64,000 nucleotides of DNA, taken from positions 18,286-82,285 of the forward strand of contig JAKOQS010000066.1 of the NCBI GenBank assembly GCA_029778235.1, in the 5' to 3' direction. Made by a program: the position numbers and the translations under genes. This document shows positions 51,856 to 61,626 of the stretch, piece by piece; position 1 is the stretch's first letter, and each line of letters begins with the position of its first letter. Source of the DNA: Chloroflexota bacterium (GTDB taxonomy: Bacteria; Chloroflexota; Limnocylindria; Limnocylindrales; CSP1-4). The notes beneath the pieces are model-generated. The model had not been told where the DNA came from, did not search any database, and saw only the letters and a list, made by a program, of their open reading frames with translations.

Positions 51856-53667
51856 CTACTCCTCCCCCATCGCGAGGACCGCGAGGAAGGCCTCCTGCGG
51901 GATCTCGACCGAGCCGACCCGCTTCATCCGCTGCTTGCCTTCCTTCTGCTTCTCGAGGAGCTTGCGCTTGCGCGTGATGTCGCCGCCGTAGCACTTCGCG
52001 AGGACGTTCTTGCGCATCGCGCGGACCGTCTCGCGCGCCACGACCTGGCTCCCGATCGCCGCCTGGATCGGCACCTCGAACATCTGGCGCGGGATCAGCT
52101 CCTTGAGCTTCGCGGCCAGCCTGCGGCCGATCGCCTGCGCCTCCTCGCGGTGGACGATCATCGACAGCGCGTCCACCGGCTCCCCGTTCACGAGCACGTC
52201 GAGCTTCACGAGGCGCGCCGGCCGGTAGCCGATCTCCTCGTAGTCCATCGAGGCGTACCCCTGCGTCCGGCTCTTCAGCTGGTCGAAGTAGTCCACGATC
52301 AGCTCGGCCAGGGGGATCTCGAACTTCATGAGCACCCGTGTGGGATCCAGGTACTCCATCGACAGGAACGTCCCGCGCCGGATCCGCGTGAGGTCCATGA
52401 CGGTCCCGATGTACGCCGCGGGCGTCACGACCGAGAGCGCGACCCAGGGCTCCTCGATCTCCTCGATCTCCCCGGCCGTCGGGAAGAGCGACGGGTTGTC
52501 CACGACGAGGACGTCGTCGCGGTGCATGAGCTTCACGCGGTACTCGACCGAGGGGGCCGACGCGATGAGGTCGAGCGCGAACTCGCGCTCGAGGCGCTCC
52601 TGCACGATCTCCATGTGGAGCAGCCCGAGGAAGCCGCACCGGAAGCCGAACCCGAGCGCGACGGAGCTCTCGGGCTCGAAGCTGAAGCTCGCGTCGTTGA
52701 GGTGGAGCTTCTCCAGCGCATCGCGCAGAAGCGGGTAGTCCTCGCCGCTGATCGGGTAGATGCCGGCGAACACGAGGCTCTTCGCCGCCTGGTAGCCGGG
52801 GAGCGGGGCGGAAGCGGGATGGGCGGCGCCGGTGACCGTGTCGCCGACCTGCGCGTCGCGGACGCTCTTGAGGCCGGACGCGATGTAGCCGACCTCGCCG
52901 GCGACGAGCTCCTTCACCGGCACGAGCTGCGGCCGGAAGACGCCCATCTCGAGGGGCGTGAACTCGGCGCCCGACGCCATGAGCCGAAGGGCGTCGTGCG
53001 AGCGGAGCCGGCCCTCCTCCAGGCGCACGTACGTGACGACGCCCTTGTACGGGTCGTAGTAGCTGTCGAACACGAGCGCCCGGAGCGGGGCCCGCGGATC
53101 TCCCTTCGGCGGCGGGATCCTCGCGACCACGGCCTCGAGGATCTCCTCGATCCCGATGCCCTCCTTCGCCGACGCGAGGACGACCTCCTCGCGGGGGATC
53201 GCGAGGACGTTCTCCAGCTCCTCGATCACGACGTCCGGCTGCGCGGAGGGCAGGTCGATCTTGTTGACGACCGGGATGATCGTCAGGTCCAGCTTCATCG
53301 CGAGGAAGACGTTGGCGAGCGTCTGCGCCTCGATCCCCTGCGCCGCGTCCACGACGAGGATCGCGTCCTCGCACGCCTGAAGGGATCGGCTGACCTCGTA
53401 GGTGAAGTCGACGTGACCGGGCGTGTCGATGAGGTTCAGGCCGTACGTCAGCCCATCCGAGGCCGTGTACTCCAGGCGGACGGCTCGCGCCTTGATCGTG
53501 ATCCCCTTCTCGCGCTCGAGGTCCATCGAATCGAGGACCTGGCTCGTCATCTGGCGCGGATCGATCGTGTGCGTGACCTCGAGGAGCCGGTCCGCGAGGG
53601 TGGACTTGCCGTGATCGATGTGCGCGATGATCGAGAAGTTGCGCAGGCGCTCCTGGGGGGTCGTCAC
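51856..53667 (-). CDS. lepA: Elongation factor 4 (LepA)
   Basis: 603-residue translational GTPase. G1 [10 protein letters not shown]2/G3 [10 protein letters not shown] and DTPGHVDF, G4 NKIDLP, then the EF4-specific C-terminal domain ([25 protein letters not shown]), which separates it from EF-G. EF4 rescues stalled ribosomes under ionic or cold stress. GTG 53667 is used. It has no SD and lies 119 bp from the divergent glycosidase-like gene. Confidence 0.97.
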   Translation of the reverse strand: MTTPQERLRNFSIIAHIDHGKSTLADRLLEVTHTIDPRQMTSQVLDSMDLEREKGITIKARAVRLEYTASDGLTYGLNLIDTPGHVDFTYEVSRSLQACEDAILVVDAAQGIEAQTLANVFLAMKLDLTIIPVVNKIDLPSAQPDVVIEELENVLAIPREEVVLASAKEGIGIEEILEAVVARIPPPKGDPRAPLRALVFDSYYDPYKGVVTYVRLEEGRLRSHDALRLMASGAEFTPLEMGVFRPQLVPVKELVAGEVGYIASGLKSVRDAQVGDTVTGAAHPASAPLPGYQAAKSLVFAGIYPISGEDYPLLRDALEKLHLNDASFSFEPESSVALGFGFRCGFLGLLHMEIVQERLEREFALDLIASAPSVEYRVKLMHRDDVLVVDNPSLFPTAGEIEEIEEPWVALSVVTPAAYIGTVMDLTRIRRGTFLSMEYLDPTRVLMKFEIPLAELIVDYFDQLKSRTQGYASMDYEEIGYRPARLVKLDVLVNGEPVDALSMIVHREEAQAIGRRLAAKLKELIPRQMFEVPIQAAIGSQVVARETVRAMRKNVLAKCYGGDITRKRKLLEKQKEGKQRMKRVGSVEIPQEAFLAVLAMGEE

Positions 53668-53771
53668 GATGCCGGAGTGTAGCCCGTCGGCGCCGGCGGG
53701 CACCGGGTCCGAGCCGCGCGGCCGCCGGGTCCGACGCTCTGCCGTCCGCGGCCCGCGGCCGTCTCGAGCGA

Positions 53772-53777
53772 TACCGT
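53772..53777 (+). promoter_or_regulatory. Candidate -10 box of glycosidase-like gene
   Basis: TACCGT, 9 nt before ATG 53787, in the lepA divergent gap. Leaderless-type spacing; no SD is seen. Confidence 0.35.
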
Positions 53778-53786
53778 AGGCGGCGG

Positions 53787-54989
53787 ATGCGACTCTCGGC
53801 CCTCCTCGACCCGGCGATCCTGCCCGCGTACGTCTCGAGCGGCGCGCGCATCGCTCGCCGCGCGTTGCGCGGCCACGTGCGCCACGCCGGCTCCACGGAG
53901 GAGATCGTCGGGGCGGTCCTGGAGCGGTGCTGGGACGGCGACCGGTACGCCGCGTCGGGCGGCCAGTTCCGCCAGTTCTGGGCGCGCGACTTCGGGTTCT
54001 CCGCGCCGGCGCTGATGCGACTCGGCCACGGCGACCGGGTGGACGCGTCGCTCGACTGGGCCCTGTCCGCCTGGGGTCGCGCCGGCCGGATCACCACGAC
54101 GATCTTCCCGGGCCGGCGCCCGGCGGACGTCTGGGACTACGGGGTGGACTCGCTCCCCCTGGTCCTCCGGGCGCTGCGGGCGGCGCCGTCCGGCGAGCGG
54201 CTGGTGTCCGTGCACGCTGCCCTGCTGGCGACGGAGGTGCGTCGGTTCGGGTCGGTCGTCGTGGACCCCGCCTCCGGGCTGGTCGGGACGGGCCGCCGCC
54301 TCTCCACGCACCGCGACACGGTCGCGACCGCCTGCAACGCGTACGCGAACGCGATGGTGGCGTCCCTGGAGCGCGACCTCCGCGAGACCGGCTGGTTCCC
54401 GGCGCCCTTCGCACGGGGGTCCGCGGACCGGCTCGTAGCGGCGTTCTGGCGCGGCGACCACTTCGCCGAGGGCCCGCGCGGCGGCGTCGACGCCGACCTG
54501 GTGACGGGCGACGCGAACGTGGTGCCGTTCTGGCTCGGGGTGGTCCCCGACGATCTGGGCGCGGCGGCCATGCTCGCCGCGATCGAGGCGGCCGGGCTCG
54601 CCGACCCGCTGCCTCTGCGGTACAGCGCCGCTCCGTCGCGGGACGCGGACCGGGTCCAGCGTGTCTTCGTGCCCGACTACCAGGGGACCGCGATCTGGAC
54701 GTCGCTCGGGGCGATGGCGATCGAGATCTCGCTGCGCGTGGACCCGGACCGCGGCGCCCGATGGCTGCGCGGGCACCTCGACGTCGTCGAGCGGGACGGG
54801 ACGGTGTGGGAGGTGCTCGATCGGAGCCTCATGCCGTACCGCGGACGCGTCGGGCTGTGGCGGGCCGACGAGGCCATGCTCTGGGGAGCGCTCCTGCTGG
54901 ACCTCGCGCGGCGCGACCCTGGCCGCGGGCGGGCCGGCCCGCCCGACCCGACGGATGATGGGCCCGCACAGGGACGCCCCATGGCCTGA
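53787..54989 (+). CDS. Six-hairpin glycosidase-like protein
   Basis: 400-residue cytoplasmic protein without a signal peptide. [21 protein letters not shown], followed by helical hairpins with [36 protein letters not shown] and [23 protein letters not shown], fits the (alpha/alpha)6 fold of amylo-alpha-1,6-glucosidases and neutral invertases (GH100-like). Candidate acids are the Asp residues in WARDF and YGVDSLP, but I cannot assign the substrate. It stands alone between lepA and rpsT. Confidence 0.75.
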   Translation: MRLSALLDPAILPAYVSSGARIARRALRGHVRHAGSTEEIVGAVLERCWDGDRYAASGGQFRQFWARDFGFSAPALMRLGHGDRVDASLDWALSAWGRAGRITTTIFPGRRPADVWDYGVDSLPLVLRALRAAPSGERLVSVHAALLATEVRRFGSVVVDPASGLVGTGRRLSTHRDTVATACNAYANAMVASLERDLRETGWFPAPFARGSADRLVAAFWRGDHFAEGPRGGVDADLVTGDANVVPFWLGVVPDDLGAAAMLAAIEAAGLADPLPLRYSAAPSRDADRVQRVFVPDYQGTAIWTSLGAMAIEISLRVDPDRGARWLRGHLDVVERDGTVWEVLDRSLMPYRGRVGLWRADEAMLWGALLLDLARRDPGRGRAGPPDPTDDGPAQGRPMA

Positions 54990-55047
54990 GCAGGGATGGC
55001 CTGTCGCCCGGGCACGGTCCCGCCTGTGACCCGGGCGCGGATCGGTC

Positions 55048-55056
55048 TGATACACT
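55048..55056 (+). promoter_or_regulatory. rpsT promoter, extended -10
   Basis: TGATACACT, an extended -10 (TGnTACACT), 115 bp before the rpsT GTG. Predicts a ~110-nt leader, long enough for S20 feedback control. Confidence 0.5.
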
Positions 55057-55171
55057 CTGCGTTCGCGCCACGCGGCGTCCTCTCCCGCGCAGGCGACCGG
55101 TATCCGCACTCCACGCGCGTCCGCACCTGCGCGGTCGCCCACCGACAGACATCGCACGAGGAACGCACACC

Positions 55172-55894
55172 GTGGCCCATTCGCCCCGAGGCTGGACCGG
55201 CGCCCGGACGCCGTCCGCGCAGAAGCGGGTCCGCACGGCCGAGCGCCGGCGGGACATCAACCAGCCGCGCAAGAGCGCCGCCAAGACGCTCGTCACCAAG
55301 GCCCTGCGGGTCGCCATCGGGCAGGCCGAGGGCGATCCGAACGAGCAGCTCGCCGAGGCCATCAGCGCGCTCGACCGCGCGGCCAAGGCCGGCGCCATCC
55401 ACCCGAACGCGGCCGCGCGTCGAAAGTCGCGGCTCACCCGCAAGGTGAACGCCGCGCTCGGCGGCGTCCACGTCCAGACCGGCAAGGTGCAGAAGGCGAC
55501 CGGCAAGGCCGCCGCCGCCAAGGCCGCCAAGGCCCGGGTGGCCGCGTCCAAGGCCGCCAAGGCCAAGGCGCCGCAGACGGCCGCCGGCAAGGCCCGCGCC
55601 GCCCTCACCAAGGCCGGCCGCACCGAGACGGCGAAGGCCGCGCCGTCCGCGACCGCGGCCGCGGCCCCGACCACGACCGCCGCCAGGACGACCAAGGCCG
55701 CCGCGACGAAGACCACCGCGTCCAAGTCGACGGCAGCCAAGACGACGGCCGCGAAGGCACCCGCGAAGGCGGCCGCCACGAAGACCACCGCGTCCAAGAC
55801 GGCTGCCGCGAAGACGGCCGCCGCCAAGGCGCCCGCCGCGCGCACGGCCAAGGCGCCCGCCAAGCCGAAGAAGCCGGCCGAGCCGGCCTCCTGA
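55172..55894 (+). CDS. rpsT: 30S ribosomal protein S20 with long Ala/Lys-rich C-terminal tail
   Basis: 240-residue protein. Residues 10-100 are S20 (SAQKRVRTAERRRDINQPRKSAAKTLVTKALR...AAKAGAIHPNAAARRKSRLTRKVNAAL). The remaining ~140 residues are almost only Ala, Lys, Thr and Pro (KAAKAKAPQTAAGK, TKTTASKSTAAKTTAAK) and resemble histone H1 or HU tail repeats. S20 is usually about 88 residues, so the tail more than doubles it. The reading frame stays open with GTG 55172 and GAGG upstream, so it is not a frameshift. A GNRA-loop terminator follows at 55957. Confidence 0.95.
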   Translation: MAHSPRGWTGARTPSAQKRVRTAERRRDINQPRKSAAKTLVTKALRVAIGQAEGDPNEQLAEAISALDRAAKAGAIHPNAAARRKSRLTRKVNAALGGVHVQTGKVQKATGKAAAAKAAKARVAASKAAKAKAPQTAAGKARAALTKAGRTETAKAAPSATAAAAPTTTAARTTKAAATKTTASKSTAAKTTAAKAPAKAAATKTTASKTAAAKTAAAKAPAARTAKAPAKPKKPAEPAS

Positions 55895-55956
55895 CGATCC
55901 GGCGCGGCGCATCGCGCCGCAGCCACTCGGCGGGAGCGCCCGCCGCAGCCACGACA

Positions 55957-55986
55957 CGAGGCCCGGGTCGCGAGACCCGGGCCTCG
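55957..55986. terminator. Bidirectional terminator after rpsT
   Basis: Perfect 13-bp stem CGAGGCCCGGGTC/GACCCGGGCCTCG with a GCGA (GNRA) tetraloop, between convergent rpsT and the FAD oxidoreductase gene. A second GC hairpin at about 55902-55919 (GGCGCGGCGCATCGCGCCGC) lies closer to rpsT. Confidence 0.8.
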
Positions 55987-56054
55987 TCGCGTCGTGTCCG
56001 TGCCGCCGCGCCCACGGCCGTCGCCCGCGCCCGGCGGGCCGGCCTCGGCGCGGG

Positions 56055-57419
56055 TCAGTCGATGCGGGCGCCCTGGCGGCGGAGCTCGGCGCGGACCTGG
56101 TCCACGTCGACGTCGGCGAAGTCCCGGCCCGTCCGGAGCGAGACCGCCGCTGCCGCGCCCGCCCCCTGGCCGGAGACCGCGCAGCACATCATGCTGCGGA
56201 CGGCCGCGTGCGAGATCCGGTCGCCACCGATCGAGCGGCCTGCCACGATCAGGTGCCCGACGCGCTTGGGCACGAGCGATCGGTACGGCACGTGGAAGTA
56301 CCGGCCGGTCGTGGGCAGGATGAGGACGCCGTACCCGTCGATGAACTCGGGGAAGATCCCGATGGCGTCGCCGAAGCGCGCCTCTCCCCGGACGTCCGCC
56401 TCGGTGAGGTCGTAGAGGGCCTCGATCTTGCGGGTGTCGCGGATGCCCAGGGTCATCCCGAAGTTGCGAAGCTTGGCGTCCTCGCACCCGGGCATGTAGG
56501 CGCGCAGGGCGTCGATCGCGTGGATCGCCTGGCGCCTGCCCTCGATCTCGCCGCGGGTGAGGTCGTCCGCGTCCGTCCCGTCGATCTCGGCGAGATGGAT
56601 GAGGTTCAGGTACGTGAGGTCGCCCTGGTCGGTGACCGTGCCCCACGTCCCCGCCATCGTGATGAGATTCGGGGGGATGAGCCCGTCGGCCACGGCCTGC
56701 TTGAACGGCTTGCGGAGGAACGGCGAGAAGAGGTCGTCCTCCTTCCCGTCGGTCACGATGTCCCACTCGAAGTTGCCCGCCCAGTCGCGGTACTTCTGCG
56801 GGTCGGCCTTGACGGTCTCGATGAACCGTCGCTTGTTCACCCCGGACATCGAGAACATGACCGACGCGGAGAGCATCGACTCCTTCGGGGTCTTGCGGTA
56901 CGGGGCACCGGCCCGGGCCGCCACGTCCGCGTCACCCGTGGCGTCCACGACGCGGCGCGCGAGGATCGCCTCGCGGCCCGACTTGCTCTCGGTGATCACC
57001 CCGCGGATCACCCCGTCCTCGAGGATCGGCGCCACGCAGAGCCGGTGGAGCATCGGGCGGATGCCCGCCTCCTCCACCAGCACGTCGGCGACGAACTTGA
57101 ACATCTCGGCGTCGAGCGCATAGCTGATCGACTGGGGCTCCGGGCTCGCGGCCCCCATCGCCTTGGCGCGCTCCTCGAGCTCGCGGCCGATCCCCTCGCT
57201 GTCGATGGTGGCCTCGTGGCGGTACCAGGCGAACCCCTCGACACCGACCTGGGTGATGTTCCCGCCGAAGCAGCCGTTCCGCTCGAGGATGGTGGTGTCG
57301 GCGCCGGCGCGGGCTGCGGCGAGCGCGGCGCCGAGGCCGCCGGGCCCGCTGCCGACGACGAGCACGTCGGTCTCCACGATGACATCGACGTCGCGCGCGG
57401 GCTCGGTGATGCGGGTCAT
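56055..57419 (-). CDS. FAD-dependent oxidoreductase (FAD_oxidored type)
   Basis: 454-residue flavoprotein. The N-terminal dinucleotide loop is TDVLVVGSGPGGLGAALAAARAGADTTILERNGCFGGNIT, and ARRVVDATGDADVAARAG is the second FAD motif. The C-terminal HLIVAGRSIGGDRISHAAVRSMMCCAVSGQGAGAAAAVSLR matches the FAD_oxidored (PF12831-like) group, which often works on small organic acids or steroid-like substrates. ATG 57419 has AGGAGA 5 nt upstream. It follows the ABC transporter ATPase by 80 bp, so it may act on the imported solute. Confidence 0.88.
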   Translation of the reverse strand: MTRITEPARDVDVIVETDVLVVGSGPGGLGAALAAARAGADTTILERNGCFGGNITQVGVEGFAWYRHEATIDSEGIGRELEERAKAMGAASPEPQSISYALDAEMFKFVADVLVEEAGIRPMLHRLCVAPILEDGVIRGVITESKSGREAILARRVVDATGDADVAARAGAPYRKTPKESMLSASVMFSMSGVNKRRFIETVKADPQKYRDWAGNFEWDIVTDGKEDDLFSPFLRKPFKQAVADGLIPPNLITMAGTWGTVTDQGDLTYLNLIHLAEIDGTDADDLTRGEIEGRRQAIHAIDALRAYMPGCEDAKLRNFGMTLGIRDTRKIEALYDLTEADVRGEARFGDAIGIFPEFIDGYGVLILPTTGRYFHVPYRSLVPKRVGHLIVAGRSIGGDRISHAAVRSMMCCAVSGQGAGAAAAVSLRTGRDFADVDVDQVRAELRRQGARID

Positions 57420-57499
57420 GGGGTCTCCTGGAACGTGTCGCGGCGGGAGCGGCCGGCGGGAAGCGGACCCGGGGGGCGCCTGCTCCCGGGGTCCGCCGA

Positions 57500-58573
57500 T
57501 CAGGTCGCCGCGGTGGCGAAGACCGGTGCAGGGACGACCGTGACCCGGACGGCCGTGCCGGGCGAGAGCGTCTCGACGTCCGTCGCGGGGACCTGGGCGA
57601 CCGCGATCGCGCCGTCCGGGAGCCCGATCTGGACGCGTCCGAGCGACCCGAGGAAGCTCACCGCGAGCACGTGCGCCTGGGCGCCCTCCTCGGGTGCCAC
57701 CTTGATGGCCTCGGGCCTCACGAGCGCGGTGACCGGGCCGGGCCCGGCGGACCCGGCGAGGAGAGGCACGCGCGTGCCGAGGATCTCGACGACCCCGTCG
57801 CCCGCGACCCCCTGCAGCCGGTTCGTCAACCCGACGAACTCGGCGACGAACGCGGTGGCGGGACGGTCGTAGAGCTCGGCGGGGCTGGCGATCTGCTCGA
57901 GGCGCCCGGCGGACATCACGCCCACCCGGTCGCCCAGCGCCAGCGCCTCCTCCTGGTCGTGCGTGACGAAGAGAGCGGTGGTGCCCACCGCGATCTGGAT
58001 CCGCCGGATCTCCTCCCGGAGCTGCCGGCGGACCTTCGCGTCGAGCGCGGAGAGCGGCTCGTCGAGGAGGAGCACCTGCGGCTGGATGGCGAGGGCCCGG
58101 GCGAGCGCGACGCGCTGCTGCTGGCCGCCGGACATCTGATGGGGGTAGCGATTCGCGTACCCGCCCAGCCCCACGAGGTCGAGCGTCTCGGCCGCGCGCT
58201 TCCGCCGCTCGTCCTTGCCCACGCCGCGAAGCCGGAGCCCGTAAGCGACGTTGTCGCCGGCCGTCATGTTCGGGAACAGGCTGTATGCCTGGAAGACGAT
58301 CCCCATGTTCCGCTTGTTCGACGGGACGTGGGTGACGTCCTTCCCGTCCACGAGGATCCGGCCCGCGTCCACCTCGTCGAGCCCGCCGAGCGCGCGCAGG
58401 GCGGTCGTCTTCCCGCAGCCGGAGGGCCCGAGGAGCGCGACCAGCTCGCCCGGGGCGATGTCGATCGAGAACCCATCGAGGGCGTGCACCGGTCCGTACC
58501 AGCGGTGGAGGTCCTGGAACTGGACGGCGACGCCGTGGCCCGCGGCAGCGGGAGCGGCGGTCGTGGCGGTCAT
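57500..58573 (-). CDS. ABC transporter ATP-binding protein (PotA/UgpC-like)
   Basis: 357-residue importer ATPase. It has Walker A GPSGCGKTT, Q-loop VFQAYSLFPNMTAGDNV, signature MSGGQQQR, Walker B LLLDEPLSALDAKVR, and VTHDQEEAL, followed by a C-terminal TOBE domain (residues ~245-345). The sequence is of the polyamine/Fe3+/phosphonate type; substrate cannot be read from it. ATG 58573 overlaps the permease stop (ATGA). Confidence 0.9.
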   Translation of the reverse strand: MTATTAAPAAAGHGVAVQFQDLHRWYGPVHALDGFSIDIAPGELVALLGPSGCGKTTALRALGGLDEVDAGRILVDGKDVTHVPSNKRNMGIVFQAYSLFPNMTAGDNVAYGLRLRGVGKDERRKRAAETLDLVGLGGYANRYPHQMSGGQQQRVALARALAIQPQVLLLDEPLSALDAKVRRQLREEIRRIQIAVGTTALFVTHDQEEALALGDRVGVMSAGRLEQIASPAELYDRPATAFVAEFVGLTNRLQGVAGDGVVEILGTRVPLLAGSAGPGPVTALVRPEAIKVAPEEGAQAHVLAVSFLGSLGRVQIGLPDGAIAVAQVPATDVETLSPGTAVRVTVVPAPVFATAAT

Positions 58574-59469
58574 GTCGCGGGCTCCTCCTCGACGCCGCGC
58601 CGGGAGCGCTCCCCGGCGCCGGGCGCGAATCGGGCGATGACGTACAGCAGGATGAAGGCGAAGACCAGGGCCGACAGCGAGACCGCGACCGAGACGTATG
58701 GATCGCGCTTGCCCAGCAGGTAGATGACCACCTGGAGCGTGCGGAACGACAGCAGCTGCGAGATCGTGAACTCACCGAGGACGAGCGCGACCGCGAGCAC
58801 CGATGCGGACAGGATCCCGCCGCGGATGTTCGGGACGATCACCTGGAAGATCGTGCGCGGCCACCCGGCACCCAGGCTCCGCGCGGCGTCGGCGAGCGTG
58901 GCGACGTCCACCATCCGGATGCCGGAGTCGATCGCGCGGTAGGCATAGGGCAGCACCAGGATGATGTCGATGAACGCCAGCGTCAGCGGCGATCCGCCGA
59001 AGACGCCCAGGTGCCGCCCCATCCACTGGTACATCGGGGCGATGCCCACGACGATGACGATCGCCGGGATCGCGAGCGGCAGGAGGCACAGGAACTCGAC
59101 GACGCGGCGCATCCGCGGGACCCGGATGACGGTCCAGACCATCGTGGGCACGAGCAGGACGAGCATGCCGACCACGGTGAGGACGGCGATCTCGAGCGAG
59201 GTCACGATCCCGTCGACCAGGTCGGGGTAGTCGAGGATGGCCTGGAAGTTCTGGAGGTTCCTGGCGCCGTAGTCGCCGCGCGACGAGAACTCGAGCATCG
59301 CGAACAGCGGCAGGATCAGGTAGCCGAAGATCAGCACGAGGATCGCGATCCGCGAGCCGAGCTGCAGGCGGGACCGGCGACGGCGACGGCCCTTGGGCGG
59401 TCGCGAGAGGAGCGCTCCGCCGTCGGGCGTGGCGGCGCCCAGGCCCATGCTCGTGCTGGGCCCGCTCAT
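58570..59469 (-). CDS. ABC transporter permease 2
   Basis: 299-residue inner-membrane subunit of the PotC/PhnV type with six hydrophobic segments; ARSLGAGWPRTIFQVIVPNIRGGIL is the EAA-loop that contacts the ATPase. ATG 59469 overlaps the permease 1 stop (ATGA). The ORF-track start at 59790 runs antisense to permease 1 and is not real. Confidence 0.9.
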   Translation of the reverse strand: MSGPSTSMGLGAATPDGGALLSRPPKGRRRRRSRLQLGSRIAILVLIFGYLILPLFAMLEFSSRGDYGARNLQNFQAILDYPDLVDGIVTSLEIAVLTVVGMLVLLVPTMVWTVIRVPRMRRVVEFLCLLPLAIPAIVIVVGIAPMYQWMGRHLGVFGGSPLTLAFIDIILVLPYAYRAIDSGIRMVDVATLADAARSLGAGWPRTIFQVIVPNIRGGILSASVLAVALVLGEFTISQLLSFRTLQVVIYLLGKRDPYVSVAVSLSALVFAFILLYVIARFAPGAGERSRRGVEEEPAT

Positions 59470-60392
59470 CGGACCCACCGGGAGGCGCGCTTCTGGATGA
59501 ACGCGTACGCGGCCATCACCACCGAGACCACGATGATCATGCCGAGCGCGAGCGCCTTGCCGACGTTCTCCTGCCCGAGCACGACCTCGCTCTGGAACTG
59601 GTTCGCGATCTGGAGCGTGATCAGCGGGGCGCCCTGGCTGATGAGCGCAGCCGCCGTCGCATAGGCGGAGAACGCGTTGGTGAAGAGGAGCAGGAGCGCG
59701 CCGAGGAAGCTCGGCGCGAGGATCGGCCCGCCGACGTTCCGCCAGAACGCCCATGCGCCGCCGCCGAGGCTCGCCGACGCGTCGTACCACTCCTGGCGGA
59801 GGCCGTCGAGCGAGGGCAGGAAGACGATGAGCATGAGCGGGATCTGGAAGTACGTGTAGACCACCGCCAGGCCCGTGAGGCTGTACAGCCAGGACGGGTC
59901 GGGCAGGACGTCGAACTGGATGACGTCCTGGAAGAAGAGGGTCACGAGGCCGTTGAACCCGAAGGTGGCGAGGAATGCGAAGGCGAGCATGACGCCGCCG
60001 AACTGGGCGAGGACGCCGGATGCGGCGACGACCACCTGCCTGAGCTGGCCGTTCGGGTCACCGCGGGCCACCGCCCAGGCCAGGAGCGCCCCGAAGATGG
60101 CACCCGCGATCGCGGTCGTGAGCGCGAGCTGGATCGACTTGAGGAACGCGCTGACGAACGTGTCGTCCGTGAACATCCGGATGACGTTGTCGAGCGTGAG
60201 CCCGCCCTCGAGGGTCGTGAACGCGCCGACGGTGACGATGAGCGTCGGCAGGATCAGGAAGACCCCGACGTAGGCGTGGAACGGGATGAGCGCGATGTAG
60301 TTCCGCGCCCCGCGCAGGCGGCGGGAGCCGGCCCCGCGCGAGGCGGGGCCGGCTGCCTGCGTGCCGGGAGCGGACGCCGTGGCCTGTGCCAT
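59466..60392 (-). CDS. ABC transporter permease 1
   Basis: 308-residue PotB-like permease with six hydrophobic segments and the EAA-type loop YDASASLGGGAWAFWRNVGGPILAPSF. Starts at 60392, 28 bp after the binding-protein gene. With permease 2 it forms the channel. Confidence 0.9.
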   Translation of the reverse strand: MAQATASAPGTQAAGPASRGAGSRRLRGARNYIALIPFHAYVGVFLILPTLIVTVGAFTTLEGGLTLDNVIRMFTDDTFVSAFLKSIQLALTTAIAGAIFGALLAWAVARGDPNGQLRQVVVAASGVLAQFGGVMLAFAFLATFGFNGLVTLFFQDVIQFDVLPDPSWLYSLTGLAVVYTYFQIPLMLIVFLPSLDGLRQEWYDASASLGGGAWAFWRNVGGPILAPSFLGALLLLFTNAFSAYATAAALISQGAPLITLQIANQFQSEVVLGQENVGKALALGMIIVVSVVMAAYAFIQKRASRWVR

Positions 60393-60420
60393 GGGTCGCC
60401 CTCCGGTCGGTCGATCGCGT

Positions 60421-61626
60421 CTACTGGATCGCGATGAACTTCCAGTTGTCGGTGAGGTAGGCCTTGGCCGCGTCGGTCTGGTCCAGCGTCAGCTGGACCG
60501 GGGCGGTCGTCGGCGGGTTGATCGCGGCGAGGGCGTCCTTGTCGGCCGTCCCGGCAGCCTGCATCGCCGCAAGCCGGACCGGCAGCGCGCCGCCCTTGAG
60601 CCACTCGTTCTGGCCGGCATCCGAGAAGAGGTACTCGGTCCAGCAGCGCGCGGCCGCCGGGTGCGCGGCGTCCTTGTTGATCGCGGCGTTGTAGAACGCG
60701 GCGACCGGCGGGGCGTCGGACGGGATGACGATCTTCCAGTCGATGCCCTTGGCCTTGAGATTGGCCACGTCGCCGATCTGGTTGTACGTCCAGTCGATGA
60801 CGATCGGCGTCTGGCCGGAGGCGACGGTGGCCGGGGTCGGGTCGACCGGCAGGAGGTTCCCGCTCTCGGCGAGCTTCCGGAAGAAGTCGACGCCGGGGGC
60901 GATGTTGTCCGCCGAGCCCCCGTTGGCGAGCGCGGCGAGGAGCACGCCGTTGAGGCCGGCCGACGCCTTCAGCGGGTCGCCATTGAGGGCGACCTTGCCC
61001 TTGAACTCCGGCTTGGCGAGATCGGCGACGGTGGTGATGTCACCGAGCTTCGCGTCGTACGCGATCGCCGAGAACCCCGCGTAGTTGTTGATCCAGGTGC
61101 CGTTCGGGTCCTTGTTGGCGTCGGGGATGTCGCCCCACGTGACCGGCTGGTACGGCGCGTACAGGTCCGTGTTCGCGAGCATGACCGCGGTCCCGAGGTC
61201 GAGGACGTCGGGCTGGCGGCCGGTGCCGGCGAGGTTCTTGACGGCGTTGATCTCGTCCTGGCTGTTGGCGTCCGGGTTGTCGGAGACGACCTTGATGCCG
61301 TACTTCTTCGCGAACTCGTCGATGAGCACGCCGTAGTTCGCCCACGTGGGCGGCAGGGCGATGACGTTGAGCTGGCCCTCGGCCTGGGCGGCGGCACAGA
61401 CGGCGTCCACGCCGCCCGCACCGGCGGAGGTGGCGGTCGCCCAGTCGACCTGGGCCGGGGCCTGCGACTCGGCCGGAGCCTGGGTCGCGGGGGCCTGCGT
61501 GGCGGGGGCCTGGGTGGCGGGGGCCTGTGACTCGGCCGGCGCCTGGGTCGCAGACGAGCTGCAAGCCGCGGCGACGACGGCGACTGCTGCGATGGCGACG
61601 AGGCCACGAGCTCTCATCCAGTGCAC
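60421..61626 (-). CDS. ABC transporter substrate-binding lipoprotein
   Basis: 401-residue type II extracellular binding protein of the PotD/AfuA group. The lipobox VVAAACSSS gives a lipid Cys near residue 22, followed by a low-complexity TQAPA/ESQAPA linker and then LNVIALPPTWANYGVLIDEFAKKYGIKVVSDNPDANSQDEINAV, the usual mature start. I use GTG 61626, with GAGGAGG 7 nt upstream, rather than ATG 61617 or the ORF-track 61755. First gene of the operon; ligand unknown. Confidence 0.9.
   Translation of the reverse strand: MHWMRARGLVAIAAVAVVAAACSSSATQAPAESQAPATQAPATQAPATQAPAESQAPAQVDWATATSAGAGGVDAVCAAAQAEGQLNVIALPPTWANYGVLIDEFAKKYGIKVVSDNPDANSQDEINAVKNLAGTGRQPDVLDLGTAVMLANTDLYAPYQPVTWGDIPDANKDPNGTWINNYAGFSAIAYDAKLGDITTVADLAKPEFKGKVALNGDPLKASAGLNGVLLAALANGGSADNIAPGVDFFRKLAESGNLLPVDPTPATVASGQTPIVIDWTYNQIGDVANLKAKGIDWKIVIPSDAPPVAAFYNAAINKDAAHPAAARCWTEYLFSDAGQNEWLKGGALPVRLAAMQAAGTADKDALAAINPPTTAPVQLTLDQTDAAKAYLTDNWKFIAIQ
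61459..61550. repeat. 15-bp tandem repeat in the binding-protein linker
   Basis: About six copies of a 15-bp unit (five codons, T/ESQAPA) in the coding region of the lipoprotein linker. It likely varies in copy number by slippage, lengthening or shortening the tether without a frameshift. Confidence 0.7.
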
